Shown piece after piece: positions 30,312-39,232 of a stretch of 61,951 nt of DNA (position 1 is its first letter; each line of letters begins with the position of its first letter). The notes beneath the pieces are model-generated. The model made no database searches. It was not told the origin of the DNA and worked only from the letters and a program-made list of their open reading frames with translations. A program made the position numbers and the translations under genes. The stretch is from NCBI GenBank assembly GCA_943369755.1, contig CALROG020000022.1, positions 1 through 61,951 on the forward strand, given 5' to 3'. Source of the stretch: CALROG01 sp943369755. Lineage in GTDB: Bacteria; Pseudomonadota; Gammaproteobacteria; Burkholderiales; Burkholderiaceae_C.

Positions 30312-31625
30312 TTACAAGGTACCGTAACTGTGCAGGCCTGACAGAAACATGTTGACCCCCAAAAAGGCAAACGTCGTGACTGCCAGCCCGACCAACGCCC
30401 ACCAGGCCGAGATCGCGCCACGCAAGCCTTTCATGAGGCGCATGTGCAGCCAGGCCGCGTAGTTCAGCCAGACAATCAGCGCCCAGGTTTCCTTGGGGTC
30501 CCAACTCCAGTAGCCGCCCCAGGCTTCGGCCGCCCAAAGCGCGCCGAGCACCGTGGCAATGGTGAAGAATGCAAAGCCGACCGCGATGGATTTGTACATC
30601 ACATCATCCAGCACCTCAAACGAAGGCAGGCGCCCGGCAATGTGTTTGCGTGCGGCCAAAATTCCAGCCACGATCAATGCGGAAAGGCCGAAGTACACAG
30701 CCCAATAGCTGCTCGCACCATCCACCTTTTGACGGAACACCACTGGTTCAAAACAAAGCACCACACCCAGCAACCAAAGCGGTGCCAGCTTGTACCAGCG
30801 GGTCTCGGTGGCGTGCTGTTTGACCAGGTAGGCAAAGGCCACCATGGCAGCCAGCGCAAAAGTACCGTAACCCACAAAGTTGGCCGGCACATGAAGCTTC
30901 ATCCACCAGCTTTTGAGGGCCGGCACCAGAGGCTGGATTTCATGGGCCTCACGGACCACCGTGTACCAGAGCAAAAAGCCAACCGCTGCACTCACCACCA
31001 GCATCACAAAGGCACCCAGCGCACGGGTTTTGTACTGGTCTTCGAAATACAGGTAAAACGCGGTTGTCATCCAGCAGAACATGATGAAAACCTCATAGAG
31101 GTTGCTCACCGGAATATGACCAATGTCGGGGCCAATCAGGTAGCTTTCATACCAGCGCACCATGGTGCCGATCAGCCCCATGCCCACAGCGACCCAGGCC
31201 ATGCGTGAGCCGATCAGTTCCATTGCAGCGCTCTGGCCGCGCCCGAACATGCCGATCCAGTAGAACGCGGTGCTCATGAAGAACAGCATGCTCATCCACA
31301 AAATGGCCGACTGGCTGGACAGAAAGTATTTGAGCCAAAACACCTGCTCGGCCCTGGCCAGGCTGCCCTGGTAGGCAAAAATCGCCAGCAGCGAGAACAG
31401 CGCCACCGTCAGCATCAGCCCACGCAACGGACGCCAGAACCAGCCCAGCCAGATGGCCGCCGGAACCGTACCAACCAGGATGGCTTTTTCATACACATCC
31501 ATGAATGAGGCATAGCGAGAGAACGCAAACACCCCGCCGGCAATCACCACAAGGGCAAACAGCCAGTCCAGTGGGTTGCGGCGCGAGAAAAACCCCTCGT
31601 GCAGGGTGATGGTGGCCGTGTTCAT
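30312..31625 (-). CDS. ccsB: Cytochrome c biogenesis protein CcsB (ResC/CcsA type)
   Basis: A 437-residue membrane protein with many helices and the heme-handling WWD signature WGGYWSWDPKETWALIVW near the C-terminus, plus flanking conserved His residues (HEIQPLVPALKSWWMKLHV). It works with ResB in system II cytochrome c maturation to carry heme across the membrane and ligate it to apocytochromes. It overlaps the resB stop by 4 bp. Confidence 0.94.
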   Translation of the reverse strand: MNTATITLHEGFFSRRNPLDWLFALVVIAGGVFAFSRYASFMDVYEKAILVGTVPAAIWLGWFWRPLRGLMLTVALFSLLAIFAYQGSLARAEQVFWLKYFLSSQSAILWMSMLFFMSTAFYWIGMFGRGQSAAMELIGSRMAWVAVGMGLIGTMVRWYESYLIGPDIGHIPVSNLYEVFIMFCWMTTAFYLYFEDQYKTRALGAFVMLVVSAAVGFLLWYTVVREAHEIQPLVPALKSWWMKLHVPANFVGYGTFALAAMVAFAYLVKQHATETRWYKLAPLWLLGVVLCFEPVVFRQKVDGASSYWAVYFGLSALIVAGILAARKHIAGRLPSFEVLDDVMYKSIAVGFAFFTIATVLGALWAAEAWGGYWSWDPKETWALIVWLNYAAWLHMRLMKGLRGAISAWWALVGLAVTTFAFLGVNMFLSGLHSYGTL

Positions 31626-33748
31626 GGGTTGATCCCGATCAGTTTGGTCTTGAGCATGTCGAATTCCTTGTCGGTGTCCATGGTCTGGCGGTTGCTGGAC
31701 AGTGCCATCGTCGCGTGGCTACCGGTACCCGCCGGTGCCAGCCAGACCCAGACCCGGCGTTCCCGTATGTACAGCATCGCAAAAATGCCCAGAATCAGCA
31801 AGGTGCAACCCAGATAAACAATGTTGCGCCCGGGGGCACGTGCCACCTGGAACACGCTGGCTTGCACCTGGGTGAAATCCTTTAACTGGAAAGCCATGGG
31901 CGCCGGGTACAACGGGACGTCTGAAAGCGCCAACACGGCTTGCGTCATGAAGCCCTGCGTCGACTCGCTGGTGGCCAGGGGCTTGAGTCCGGCGCGCTCC
32001 CGGGTCATTTGCGCCAGCTCGAACAGGACACCGTTGAGGATGCGCACCAGCACCTCACCGGCGCGCGCGCGCTCGGCTTCCGGCACGTTCTGTTCAAGAA
32101 AGTCTGACACTGCTTGCAAACCACCGGAGGATTTGCCGTCTTTGCCTGGCTCGGTACCAGCAAACAGCGCCAGTGCGCGGGATGCCGAATTGGCAAGCTG
32201 CCCGGCCAGTTCGGGGCGCGCCGGGTCAGTCGCACGGCCGGCATAGCGGCGCACCGCCTGCTCGCGCACCGCGCCGTCCAGCAGTGCAGCGCGCAGTTGC
32301 AAAAAGCCGTCCAGGTTGCCTTGGTCATCCGCCGGCACACGCAAGTACCGAAAGGCCTCTGACGGGGTTTCGCGCATGCCCATCAGGAAAACCGGTGCGC
32401 CGTCACCCATGTCCACTGGCAGCATGTAGTTATGGAATTCCCGGGCCTGGCCTGCCGCGTCGCGCAGCTTGTAGGTGATGCTCGGTCCAACATTGCGCAG
32501 CTCTTTCTTGGTTGCGGTCTTGTTGGCTGCTCCCATGCGCGTGCCAATCGACTCGCGCAGGTCGACTTTGCGCACATCCAGGCCGCTGGCGGTGTTGCCC
32601 GAGAAGTTCTCGACGTTGATGACGCGCAGCGCGGTGTACTCCAGAGTCAGCTTGTCGGCCCCTTCGCCCTGCCCTTTGGTCAGCTCCGACGAGCTGCCAA
32701 TCGTTCCCTGGATCTCAAAGGGCTTGCTCAAGCCATTCATTGGCACCGCCTTGAGCGTTATCGCCGAGCCGCCGTCGTCAAAGCTGGACTGGTAGATCTC
32801 AATACCCCGGTGACGGGCCGGATGATTGACCTCCACCCGCGCGGGAATCTTCTCGCCGGTTTCCTTGTCGTGAATCACGATCTCGCTGGCAAACAGCTTG
32901 GGCATGCCGGTGGAGTAATAGTCGACGATGAATTTCTTCAGCTCAATGGCAAATGGCAGTTCTTGCAGCAAGATGCCATCGGACTGGTTCAGGATGGCGG
33001 TTTCCGATTGCATGCCCTCGGCCACCAGCAGGTTGCCGCGAAAGGTCGGGTTTTGCTGCGACAAGCGGTGCTCTGGCTTGACGTCAGCAATCATGCCGCC
33101 CCCGGTGTATGGAGTCTTGCCATTGAACAGCATCTGTGCGCGCACAACCAGGTCGCCGTCCAGCAAGCCGCCAAGACACACCAGCACGATGGCGCTGTGC
33201 GCCGCAATGTAGCCAAACTTGTTGGCAGCGCCCGCCTTGGCCGCCACCATCCAGCCGTCGCCCCGCTCGGACGGGCGCTGCTGCAGCCGCACCTTCCAGC
33301 CGCCGCCGGCCAGCATCTGGCCAATGCGCCGCGCCGCCGCCTCGGGGGGCTCAACCACCGCTGCCTCGGCACGGTGGTGAAAAGCCTTGAGGCTTTGTTC
33401 GCGGATGTTTTCCTTGTAGACCTTGAGGTCGGCGAAGATCTTGGGCGTGTTGCGCGCAATGCACAGGGAGGTGCTGAGCACCAAAAACGCCAGGATCAGC
33501 AAAAACCACCAGGCGCTGTAAACCGCATTGAGCTTGACCGCGCCAAACACCTCGGCCCAGAAAGGCCCGAACTGGTTGACGTAATTGTTCAGAGGCTCGT
33601 GCTGCTTCAAGACGGTACCAATCACCGAGGCAATGCAGATGACGGTGAGCAGCGAGATCGAGAACCGCATTGACGACAGCAGCTCCACGGCCGAGCGCAG
33701 AGCCTGCGAACTGGTCCTGACCTGGAGTCCTTCAGTGGTAACTGTCAT
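31622..33748 (-). CDS. resB: Cytochrome c biogenesis protein ResB
   Basis: A 708-residue ResB-family protein: about three membrane helices near the N-terminus (ELLSSMRFSISLLTVICIASVIG, then WWFLLILAFLVLS), a large periplasmic domain and a C-terminal helix (GRNIVYLGCTLLILGIFAML). Together with CcsB it forms the system II heme lyase. A terminator hairpin and cytochrome c4 lie upstream, so the substrate and its maturation genes are adjacent. Confidence 0.94.
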   Translation of the reverse strand: MTVTTEGLQVRTSSQALRSAVELLSSMRFSISLLTVICIASVIGTVLKQHEPLNNYVNQFGPFWAEVFGAVKLNAVYSAWWFLLILAFLVLSTSLCIARNTPKIFADLKVYKENIREQSLKAFHHRAEAAVVEPPEAAARRIGQMLAGGGWKVRLQQRPSERGDGWMVAAKAGAANKFGYIAAHSAIVLVCLGGLLDGDLVVRAQMLFNGKTPYTGGGMIADVKPEHRLSQQNPTFRGNLLVAEGMQSETAILNQSDGILLQELPFAIELKKFIVDYYSTGMPKLFASEIVIHDKETGEKIPARVEVNHPARHRGIEIYQSSFDDGGSAITLKAVPMNGLSKPFEIQGTIGSSSELTKGQGEGADKLTLEYTALRVINVENFSGNTASGLDVRKVDLRESIGTRMGAANKTATKKELRNVGPSITYKLRDAAGQAREFHNYMLPVDMGDGAPVFLMGMRETPSEAFRYLRVPADDQGNLDGFLQLRAALLDGAVREQAVRRYAGRATDPARPELAGQLANSASRALALFAGTEPGKDGKSSGGLQAVSDFLEQNVPEAERARAGEVLVRILNGVLFELAQMTRERAGLKPLATSESTQGFMTQAVLALSDVPLYPAPMAFQLKDFTQVQASVFQVARAPGRNIVYLGCTLLILGIFAMLYIRERRVWVWLAPAGTGSHATMALSSNRQTMDTDKEFDMLKTKLIGINP

Positions 33749-33763
33749 GGGTAGCGGCGCATA

Positions 33764-33797
33764 GAAAAAGGCGGGCCATCCTGGGATGTGCCCGCCC
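33764..33797 (-). terminator. Rho-independent terminator after cytochrome c4
   Basis: On the minus strand GGCGGGC and GCCCGCC form a perfect 7-bp stem around a 13-nt loop, followed by TTTTTC. It lies 47 bp after the cytochrome c4 stop and just before the resB start, so it separates the two transcripts or attenuates read-through. Confidence 0.75.
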
Positions 33798-33843
33798 TTG
33801 TTTGGATTGTTTATTGGCGGTTAGTTCAACGCTAAAGCAGATT

Positions 33844-34488
33844 TCAGCGCAGGCCGGCAATGTAGTCAGACACGGCCTTGATTTCCCGGTCATTCATCTT
33901 GGCAGCCACCTGGTTCATCTGGACACTGTTTTTGCGTACGCCATCGCGAAAGGCAACCAGCTGGGCCACCGTGTAGTCTGCATGCTGGCCACCCAGGCGC
34001 GGGTATTGGGCTGGAACGCCGGCACCGGTGGGGCTGTGGCAGCCCGCACAAGCGGCAATCTGGCGGTCACCAATGCCGCCACGGTAAATCCGCTCGCCCA
34101 AGGCAACCAGTTCCTTGTCTTTGGCAAAACCGGGCTTGGTTTTTTTGGAAGCCAGCCAGTACGAGATGTTCTTCATGTCGTCGTCGCTCAGCGTGGCGGC
34201 AAAGCCTTGCATCACCGCGTTGGCGCGCTTGCCTGACTTGAACTCCTGCAACTGCTTGACCAGGTACTCCGGGTGTTGCTGGGCCAGCTTGGGGTTAACA
34301 GGTGCACCGGAATTGCCGTCGGCTCCGTGGCAGGCGGCGCACACGGCGGTGTACTTGGCCTCGCCCTGGACCAAGTCAGGCTTGGCGACCTTGGGTGCGG
34401 CTGGCGCGGGGGCCGCCGCCTGGGCAAAGGCGGAGTGAGCGGGTGCTGCCAGTGCGGCAGCCATCAACAAGGAGGCGAGCAACTTCAT
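33844..34488 (-). CDS. Diheme cytochrome c4
   Basis: A 214-residue periplasmic protein with a signal peptide ending in AFA near residue 22 and two CXXCH heme sites: CAACHGADG (about residue 55) and CAGCHSPTG (about residue 151). Each half has a distal Met candidate. Cytochromes c4 pass electrons to terminal oxidases. It is divergent from engB, a classic betaproteobacterial arrangement. Confidence 0.93.
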   Translation of the reverse strand: MKLLASLLMAAALAAPAHSAFAQAAAPAPAAPKVAKPDLVQGEAKYTAVCAACHGADGNSGAPVNPKLAQQHPEYLVKQLQEFKSGKRANAVMQGFAATLSDDDMKNISYWLASKKTKPGFAKDKELVALGERIYRGGIGDRQIAACAGCHSPTGAGVPAQYPRLGGQHADYTVAQLVAFRDGVRKNSVQMNQVAAKMNDREIKAVSDYIAGLR

Positions 34489-34502
34489 ATCGGGTCTGTT
34501 TA

Positions 34503-34530
34503 TTGGCGCAAAACTCCATGATTCTACAAT
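34503..34530 (+). promoter_or_regulatory. Probable sigma70 promoter of engB
   Basis: TTGGCG (34503-34508) and TACAAT (34525-34530) stand 16 bp apart, 36 bp upstream of the engB ATG. The region is shared with the divergent cytochrome c4 gene. Confidence 0.5.
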
Positions 34531-34566
34531 GCGGACTCGGGTTTCCCCGCAATTCCAGGCTATTCC

Positions 34567-35250
34567 ATGACCATCCCCGCCGGGCCGACCCCCGATTCAA
34601 TGCCCGCCGCCCCGGCCATTGCCGCCACTGCCGTCACCGCCATGGGCTGGATGCACACCGCGAAATTCCTGACCACAGCACCTCGGCTTGAGTTCCTGCC
34701 GCCGCTGGACGTGCCTGAAATCGCCTTTGTCGGGCGCTCCAACGCAGGCAAGTCCACCTGTATTAACACCTTGACGCAGCAAAAGCGCCTGGCTTTTGCC
34801 TCCAAAACGCCGGGCCGCACCCAAAGCATCAACCTGTTCACGTTAGGCAAGCAGGGCGTGACAGACGCGGTGCTGGCCGACCTGCCGGGCTACGGCTACG
34901 CTGCCGTGCCCAAGCAGGACAAGCTGCGCTGGCAACAGGTGATGGCCAACTACCTTGTGACCCGTGAAAGCCTGCGTGGCGTGGTGCTGCTGTGCGACCC
35001 GCGCCACGGCTTGACCGAGCTGGACGACATCCTGCTTGAAGTGATCCGCCCGCGCGTCGAAGCCGGGCTGAAGTTTCTGGTGCTGCTGACCAAGGCCGAC
35101 AAACTCAACCGCAGCGACGCTGCCAAGGCGCTGTCCATTGGGCGACTGCAAGCCGGCGGGGGTGAGGTGAAACTGTTCTCCGCGCTCAAGAAGCAGGGCG
35201 TGGAAGAAACAGCGCTGCTGCTGTGGAACTGGGCGCACCCGCCCGCCTGA
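34567..35250 (+). CDS. engB: Ribosome biogenesis GTP-binding protein EngB (YihA/YsxC)
   Basis: A 227-residue GTPase needed for assembly of the large ribosomal subunit. G1 is GRSNAGKST (about residues 58-66), G2/TPGRTQ follows, G3 is DLPGYGYA, G4 is TKADKL. A roughly 30-residue N-terminal extension precedes the domain. A repeat copy begins 12 bp after its stop. Confidence 0.95.
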   Translation: MTIPAGPTPDSMPAAPAIAATAVTAMGWMHTAKFLTTAPRLEFLPPLDVPEIAFVGRSNAGKSTCINTLTQQKRLAFASKTPGRTQSINLFTLGKQGVTDAVLADLPGYGYAAVPKQDKLRWQQVMANYLVTRESLRGVVLLCDPRHGLTELDDILLEVIRPRVEAGLKFLVLLTKADKLNRSDAAKALSIGRLQAGGGEVKLFSALKKQGVEETALLLWNWAHPPA

Positions 35251-35262
35251 GCCCTGCTTTCA

Positions 35263-35322
35263 GGCCATTTCGGCCTGCAGCCCGCATGGGTGTTGCGTGA
35301 GCCACTATCAAAATAGTAGCAA
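35263..35322 (+). repeat. Dispersed palindromic repeat, copy C (engB-hydrolase gap)
   Basis: Reads GGCCATTTCGGCCTGCAG, CCCGCATGGG and ends CACTATCAAAATAGTAGCAA. It is the reverse-oriented counterpart of copy B. It ends exactly at the hydrolase ATG, replacing any ribosome-binding site there. Confidence 0.7.
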
Positions 35323-36222
35323 ATGATCAGCACCTACCTGCAAACCCTGCCGCACGGAATCACCTTGAGCTGCCGCGCTGCGGGCCTGCCTGGCCAGCCC
35401 GTGCTGATGTTTTTGCACGGTTTCCCGGAAGCCGCTTTTGTCTGGGACGAGCTGCTTGCGCACTTTGCGGCCAAGGGTTATCGCTGCGTTGCGCCCAATT
35501 TGCGGGGCTTCGAAAAATCAAGTGCCCCCACTGATGTCAGCGCCTACCGCCCCAAGCACCTGGTGCAAGACATCGCAGCCCTGATCGCCATCGAGTCCCC
35601 TGACGCGCCACTGGCATGCCTGGTGGCGCATGACTGGGGCGGCGCCGTGGCCTGGAATCTGGTGAACCAATTGCCCCAGCTAAGCCAGCGGCTGGCGATC
35701 CTCAATTCCCCGCACCCCGGCACCTTCTTGCGCGAGCTCAAGTCCAGCCCAGAGCAGCAAGCCGCCAGCGCCTACATGAACTTTCTGATCCGCCCGGACG
35801 CTGAAACGCTGTTGGCGCAAGACGACTACGCCCGGATGTGGCCATTCTTCAGCAAAGGCCGCAGCGCGGCGCCGGCCTGGCTTACCGAAGACGTGAAAAA
35901 TCAGTACCGGGCGGTTTGGGATGCCGGCATGACGGGCGGCTGCAACTACTACCGCGCCTCGCCGCTGCGCCCGCCGCGCCCCGAAGACCCGGGTGCCGCA
36001 GCCATAGAGCTGCCGCACGGCATGCTGACGATCAGCCTGCCAACGCTGGTGGTGTGGGGCATGGACGATGTGGCGCTGCCGCCAGCGCTGATTGACGGGC
36101 TTGACGCCTATATTGCGCAGCTCACGCTGCACCGCGTCGAGGGGGCAAGCCACTGGATCGTGCACGAGCAGCCGCACCTGGTGGCGCAACTGCTAGGCAA
36201 CTTTCTGGGTGCGTCTCAGTAA
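35323..36222 (+). CDS. Alpha/beta hydrolase (epoxide hydrolase-like)
   Basis: A 299-residue hydrolase. Visible: oxyanion motif LHGFPEAAF (about residues 31-39), nucleophile elbow AHDWGGA with Asp (about residue 104), the acid in VWGMDD and the His in EGASHWIVHEQP. The Asp nucleophile and HGFP motif fit epoxide hydrolase or haloalkane dehalogenase-like enzymes; the substrate is unknown. The ATG at 35323 directly abuts a palindromic repeat and no Shine-Dalgarno is visible. Its 3' end overlaps the convergent acyltransferase by 7 bp. Confidence 0.85.
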   Translation: MISTYLQTLPHGITLSCRAAGLPGQPVLMFLHGFPEAAFVWDELLAHFAAKGYRCVAPNLRGFEKSSAPTDVSAYRPKHLVQDIAALIAIESPDAPLACLVAHDWGGAVAWNLVNQLPQLSQRLAILNSPHPGTFLRELKSSPEQQAASAYMNFLIRPDAETLLAQDDYARMWPFFSKGRSAAPAWLTEDVKNQYRAVWDAGMTGGCNYYRASPLRPPRPEDPGAAAIELPHGMLTISLPTLVVWGMDDVALPPALIDGLDAYIAQLTLHRVEGASHWIVHEQPHLVAQLLGNFLGASQ

Positions 36223-37082
36223 ACCTCGGGCTCACCCGGCGGGCGGGTCTTGAAGCGCTTGTGCACCCAGTAGTACTGGTCGGGCATGGCATCAATCCAG
36301 CCTTGCAGGCGCTGGTTCATCAGTGCCGTGTCGGCATGCAGGTCGTCGCCAGGAAAGCCGTCCCAGCCCGGCAGCACCTTCACCTCGTAGCCGGTTGGCG
36401 TCATGCACGACAGTACCGGCACCACGCGGGCGCGCCCAAGCTTTGCAAAACGCGACAGGCTGGGCACGGTAGCGGCATTCACGCCGTAAAACGGCACAAA
36501 AATCGACTCCTCGGGTCCGAAATTCATGTCTGGCAGCAGGTACAGCGGCTGGCCCGCGCGCAGGCCCGCCACGATCGGCTTGACCCCATCGGCGCGGCCG
36601 AACAGGCGGCCGTGGCCGTAACGGCTGCGCCCGGTGTGAATCCAGGCGTCCACCACTTTGTCGGCCTGGTCGGTGTAGATGGTGGTGAACTGGGCTGCGA
36701 GCTGCTGGGTCAGCGCCGTCCAGCCGGCATCCAGCCCGACAAAGTGCGGCGCAAAAATCACTGTGGGAGTGCTGCCTTGCAACTCACCCACGGCACCGGT
36801 CAACGCAAGCCGACTGCGCGTCACGCCGGGCGCTGCATGCCAGAGCCAGCTTCGGTCCAGCCAGGCCTGAGCAAAGCGCACAAACACCTGCGGCACCATG
36901 GCATGGCGCTGGGAAGACGACCACTGCGGGAAGCACAGCGCCAGGTTGGTCTGCACCACGCGGCGGCGCGACCATACCAACCCATACAAGGCCCAGCCCA
37001 GTGCCCAGCCCAGTGCCCGCACCCAGGGCAGCGGCAGGTGGCTCAACAGCCGCATGAAGGCCACGCCCATGCGGCTGATCAT
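36216..37082 (-). CDS. LpxL/HtrB-family lysophospholipid acyltransferase (second of pair)
   Basis: A 288-residue lipid A biosynthesis acyltransferase-type protein with an N-terminal membrane helix and the catalytic HX4D motif in FAPHFVGLDAGW. Start chosen at 37082 (MISRMGVAFMRLL) because it overlaps the upstream gene stop as ATGA; a longer frame exists but is antisense-like. With its neighbour it likely adds secondary acyl chains to Kdo-lipid A. Which of LpxL or LpxM it equals cannot be decided by eye. Confidence 0.88.
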   Translation of the reverse strand: MISRMGVAFMRLLSHLPLPWVRALGWALGWALYGLVWSRRRVVQTNLALCFPQWSSSQRHAMVPQVFVRFAQAWLDRSWLWHAAPGVTRSRLALTGAVGELQGSTPTVIFAPHFVGLDAGWTALTQQLAAQFTTIYTDQADKVVDAWIHTGRSRYGHGRLFGRADGVKPIVAGLRAGQPLYLLPDMNFGPEESIFVPFYGVNAATVPSLSRFAKLGRARVVPVLSCMTPTGYEVKVLPGWDGFPGDDLHADTALMNQRLQGWIDAMPDQYYWVHKRFKTRPPGEPEVY

Positions 37083-37915
37083 TGCCCGGCCTCCGGGCGC
37101 GGGGCCTTGTAGCGCGCATAGCCCCACAAATACTGCTGCGGGCATTCCAGAATAAGTTGCTGCATTGCGGCGTTGATTTGCGTCGCGGCGACGGTGGCGT
37201 CACTGTCCAGCGGCGCGCTCAACGCACGCAGGTGCACCACATAGCCCTTGCCCCGGCCCAGCCGTTCGCCCCAGGCCAGCAGTACCTGCGCGCCGGTTTG
37301 CCGGGCCAGCCGCGCCGAAAGCGTCATGGTGTAGGCGTCACGGCCAAAAAATGGCGCCCAGACGCCCAGGCCCAATGGGGGCACCTGGTCTGGCAGAAGG
37401 CCCACTGCCTGCCCCGCCCTCAGCGCCTTGAGCATTTGCCGGACGCCCGCCAGCGTGGTTGGCGCACTGGTCAGGCCGGGGCGCTTGCGCGCGTTGTCGA
37501 TCAGCGCACGCAGCCAGGGCTTGCGCGCAGGCCGGTACAGCACAGCAATCGGCCCGAATTGCGCGCCATAGCGCGCGGCATAGCCTTGCGCGGTGATCTC
37601 AAAGCAGCCCAAATGCGGCGTGACAAACACAATGCCGCGGCCCTGCTGGTGGGCCGCATCAATCAGGTCTGCGCCGTCCCAGTCAATTGACACCGGTGCG
37701 CCAAACCACAGGCGCGGCAGCTCGGCCAGCAACTGGCCTGCGGCACCCACCGCAGCCGCTAGCTGCGGGCCGGCAAGCCCGGCCTGCAAGGCATTGGCAC
37801 GAAAACGCGCACGGTAAACCGGCGAGCCCCAATAGGCCAGCCAGCCCAGCAGCCAGCCCACGCGGTGCAGCAACCACAGCGGCAAAACCGACAATGCACG
37901 AAACAGGGGCAACAT
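37079..37915 (-). CDS. LpxL/HtrB-family lysophospholipid acyltransferase (first of pair)
   Basis: A 278-residue acyltransferase with an N-terminal hydrophobic helix (LLHRVGWLLGWLAYWG) and HX4E in FVTPHLGCFEITA near residue 117, the standard catalytic pair of LpxL/LpxM/LpxP enzymes. It overlaps the second acyltransferase by 4 bp (ATGA) and is divergent from metK, whose -10 box lies only 10 bp from this start codon. Confidence 0.88.
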   Translation of the reverse strand: MLPLFRALSVLPLWLLHRVGWLLGWLAYWGSPVYRARFRANALQAGLAGPQLAAAVGAAGQLLAELPRLWFGAPVSIDWDGADLIDAAHQQGRGIVFVTPHLGCFEITAQGYAARYGAQFGPIAVLYRPARKPWLRALIDNARKRPGLTSAPTTLAGVRQMLKALRAGQAVGLLPDQVPPLGLGVWAPFFGRDAYTMTLSARLARQTGAQVLLAWGERLGRGKGYVVHLRALSAPLDSDATVAATQINAAMQQLILECPQQYLWGYARYKAPRPEAGQ

Positions 37916-37924
37916 GGGGCGGGT

Positions 37925-37930
37925 TAAAAT
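37925..37930 (+). promoter_or_regulatory. Candidate metK -10 box
   Basis: TAAAAT ends 7 bp before the first paired base of the riboswitch, so transcription would begin exactly at its 5' helix. No clear -35 hexamer is seen. Confidence 0.4.
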
Positions 37931-37933
37931 GAC

Positions 37934-37988
37934 GGGGTCGCCGAGTTATGAACTACTTGCAGGGCGACGTTAAACAAAGCTGCTAAAG
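37934..37988 (+). promoter_or_regulatory. SAM-II-like riboswitch upstream of metK
   Basis: GTCGCC (37937-37942) pairs with GGCGAC (37963-37968) to form P1. The loop ends in CTTGCAG, P1 is followed by GTTAAACAA (37969-37977), and the element ends in GCTAAAG (37982-37988). This spacing and these conserved words match my memory of the SAM-II (metA/metX leader) family, a pseudoknotted RNA that binds S-adenosylmethionine. The gene it precedes makes SAM, so feedback repression is expected. A covariance-model search was not possible. Confidence 0.75.
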
Positions 37989-38005
37989 CGTTCGCCGAAG
38001 CTTCA

Positions 38006-38026
38006 TGCAAGGCAACGCACCTTGCA
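38006..38026 (+). other. Hairpin between riboswitch and metK ribosome-binding site
   Basis: TGCAAGG and CCTTGCA form a perfect 7-bp stem with loop CAACGCA. The metK Shine-Dalgarno GGAG (38033-38036) lies 6 nt further on. It may form part of the expression platform. Confidence 0.5.
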
Positions 38027-38045
38027 ACCCACGGAGTTTATTCAA

Positions 38046-39230
38046 ATGGCGAACGATTTCCTCTTTACATCCGAATCAGTTTCTGAAGGTCACCCCGACA
38101 AAGTCGCTGACCAGATCTCTGACGCAATTCTTGACGCGATCTTCAAACAGGACCCGCGCAGCCGTGTGGCCGCCGAAACCCTGACCAACACCGGGCTGGT
38201 GGTGCTGGCCGGTGAAATTACGACCAATGCCCATGTGGACTACATCGAGGTGGCGCGCAACACCATCAAGCGCATCGGCTACGACAACACCGAATACGGC
38301 ATTGACTACAAGGGTTGCGCCGTCATGGTCTGCTACGACAAGCAGAGCAACGACATTGCCCAGGGCGTAGACCATGCGTCTGACGACCACCTGAACATCG
38401 GCGCCGGTGACCAGGGCCTGATGTTCGGCTACGCCTGCGACGAAACCCCTGAGCTGATGCCTGCGCCCATTTACTACGCCCACCGTCTGGTGGAGCGCCA
38501 GGCCCAGCTGCGCAAAGACGGCCGCCTGCCTTTTTTGCGCCCTGACGCCAAGAGCCAGGTGACCATGCGCTACCTGGACGGCAAGCCGCACAGCATCGAC
38601 ACAGTGGTGCTGTCCACCCAGCACGCGCCCGACCAGTCTGAGACGCCCACCAAGATGAAGGCGTCGTTCGTTGAGGCCATCATTGAAGAAATCATCAAGC
38701 CGGTGCTGCCCAAAGAGTGGCTGCAAAACACCCGCTACCTGATCAACCCGACCGGGCGATTCGTGATTGGCGGGCCGCAGGGTGACTGCGGCCTGACCGG
38801 GCGCAAGATTATTGTGGACACCTATGGCGGGGCCTGCCCGCACGGTGGCGGTGCCTTTAGCGGCAAAGACCCTTCCAAAGTGGACCGCTCTGCCGCCTAT
38901 GCCGCGCGCTATGTGGCCAAAAATATCGTGGCCGCCGGGCTGGCCAAGCAATGCCAGATTCAGGTGGCGTATGCGATTGGTGTGGCCCGCCCAATGAACG
39001 TGACGGTGTACACCGAAGGCACCGGAGTGATTCCTGACGAACAAATCGCCGCGCTGGTGAACGAGCATTTCGACCTGCGCCCCAAGGGCATCATTTTGAT
39101 GCTGGACCTGCTGCGCCCGATCTACGAGAAGACCGCCGCCTACGGCCACTTTGGCCGCGAAGAGCCGGAATTTACCTGGGAACGCACCGACAAGGCCGTC
39201 GCATTGCGCGCTGCTGCCGGACTGAAGTAA
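38046..39230 (+). CDS. metK: S-adenosylmethionine synthetase
   Basis: A 394-residue enzyme that makes SAM from methionine and ATP. Signature segments are SVSEGHPDKVADQISDAILD, GAGDQGLMFGYA, GGGAFSGKDPSKVDRSAAY and the methionine-binding loop around residue 100. Start taken at the ATG 38046 (MANDFLFTSES), with GGAG 9 nt upstream; an in-frame TTG at 38022 lies inside the leader hairpin and is unlikely. Preceded by a SAM-II-like riboswitch. Confidence 0.97.
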   Translation: MANDFLFTSESVSEGHPDKVADQISDAILDAIFKQDPRSRVAAETLTNTGLVVLAGEITTNAHVDYIEVARNTIKRIGYDNTEYGIDYKGCAVMVCYDKQSNDIAQGVDHASDDHLNIGAGDQGLMFGYACDETPELMPAPIYYAHRLVERQAQLRKDGRLPFLRPDAKSQVTMRYLDGKPHSIDTVVLSTQHAPDQSETPTKMKASFVEAIIEEIIKPVLPKEWLQNTRYLINPTGRFVIGGPQGDCGLTGRKIIVDTYGGACPHGGGAFSGKDPSKVDRSAAYAARYVAKNIVAAGLAKQCQIQVAYAIGVARPMNVTVYTEGTGVIPDEQIAALVNEHFDLRPKGIILMLDLLRPIYEKTAAYGHFGREEPEFTWERTDKAVALRAAAGLK

Positions 39231-39232
39231 CC

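Noticed and set aside
37934..37988. SAH riboswitch before metK
   Set aside because: SAH riboswitches usually precede ahcY and have a different core; the words here fit SAM-II better.
38022..38045. TTG at 38022 as the metK start
   Set aside because: It lies in the leader hairpin and precedes the visible GGAG; MANDFLFTSES at 38046 is the conserved N-terminus.
38076..39149. A 357-codon frame opposite metK
   Set aside because: Antisense to a clear metK; composition is typical of high-GC shadow frames.
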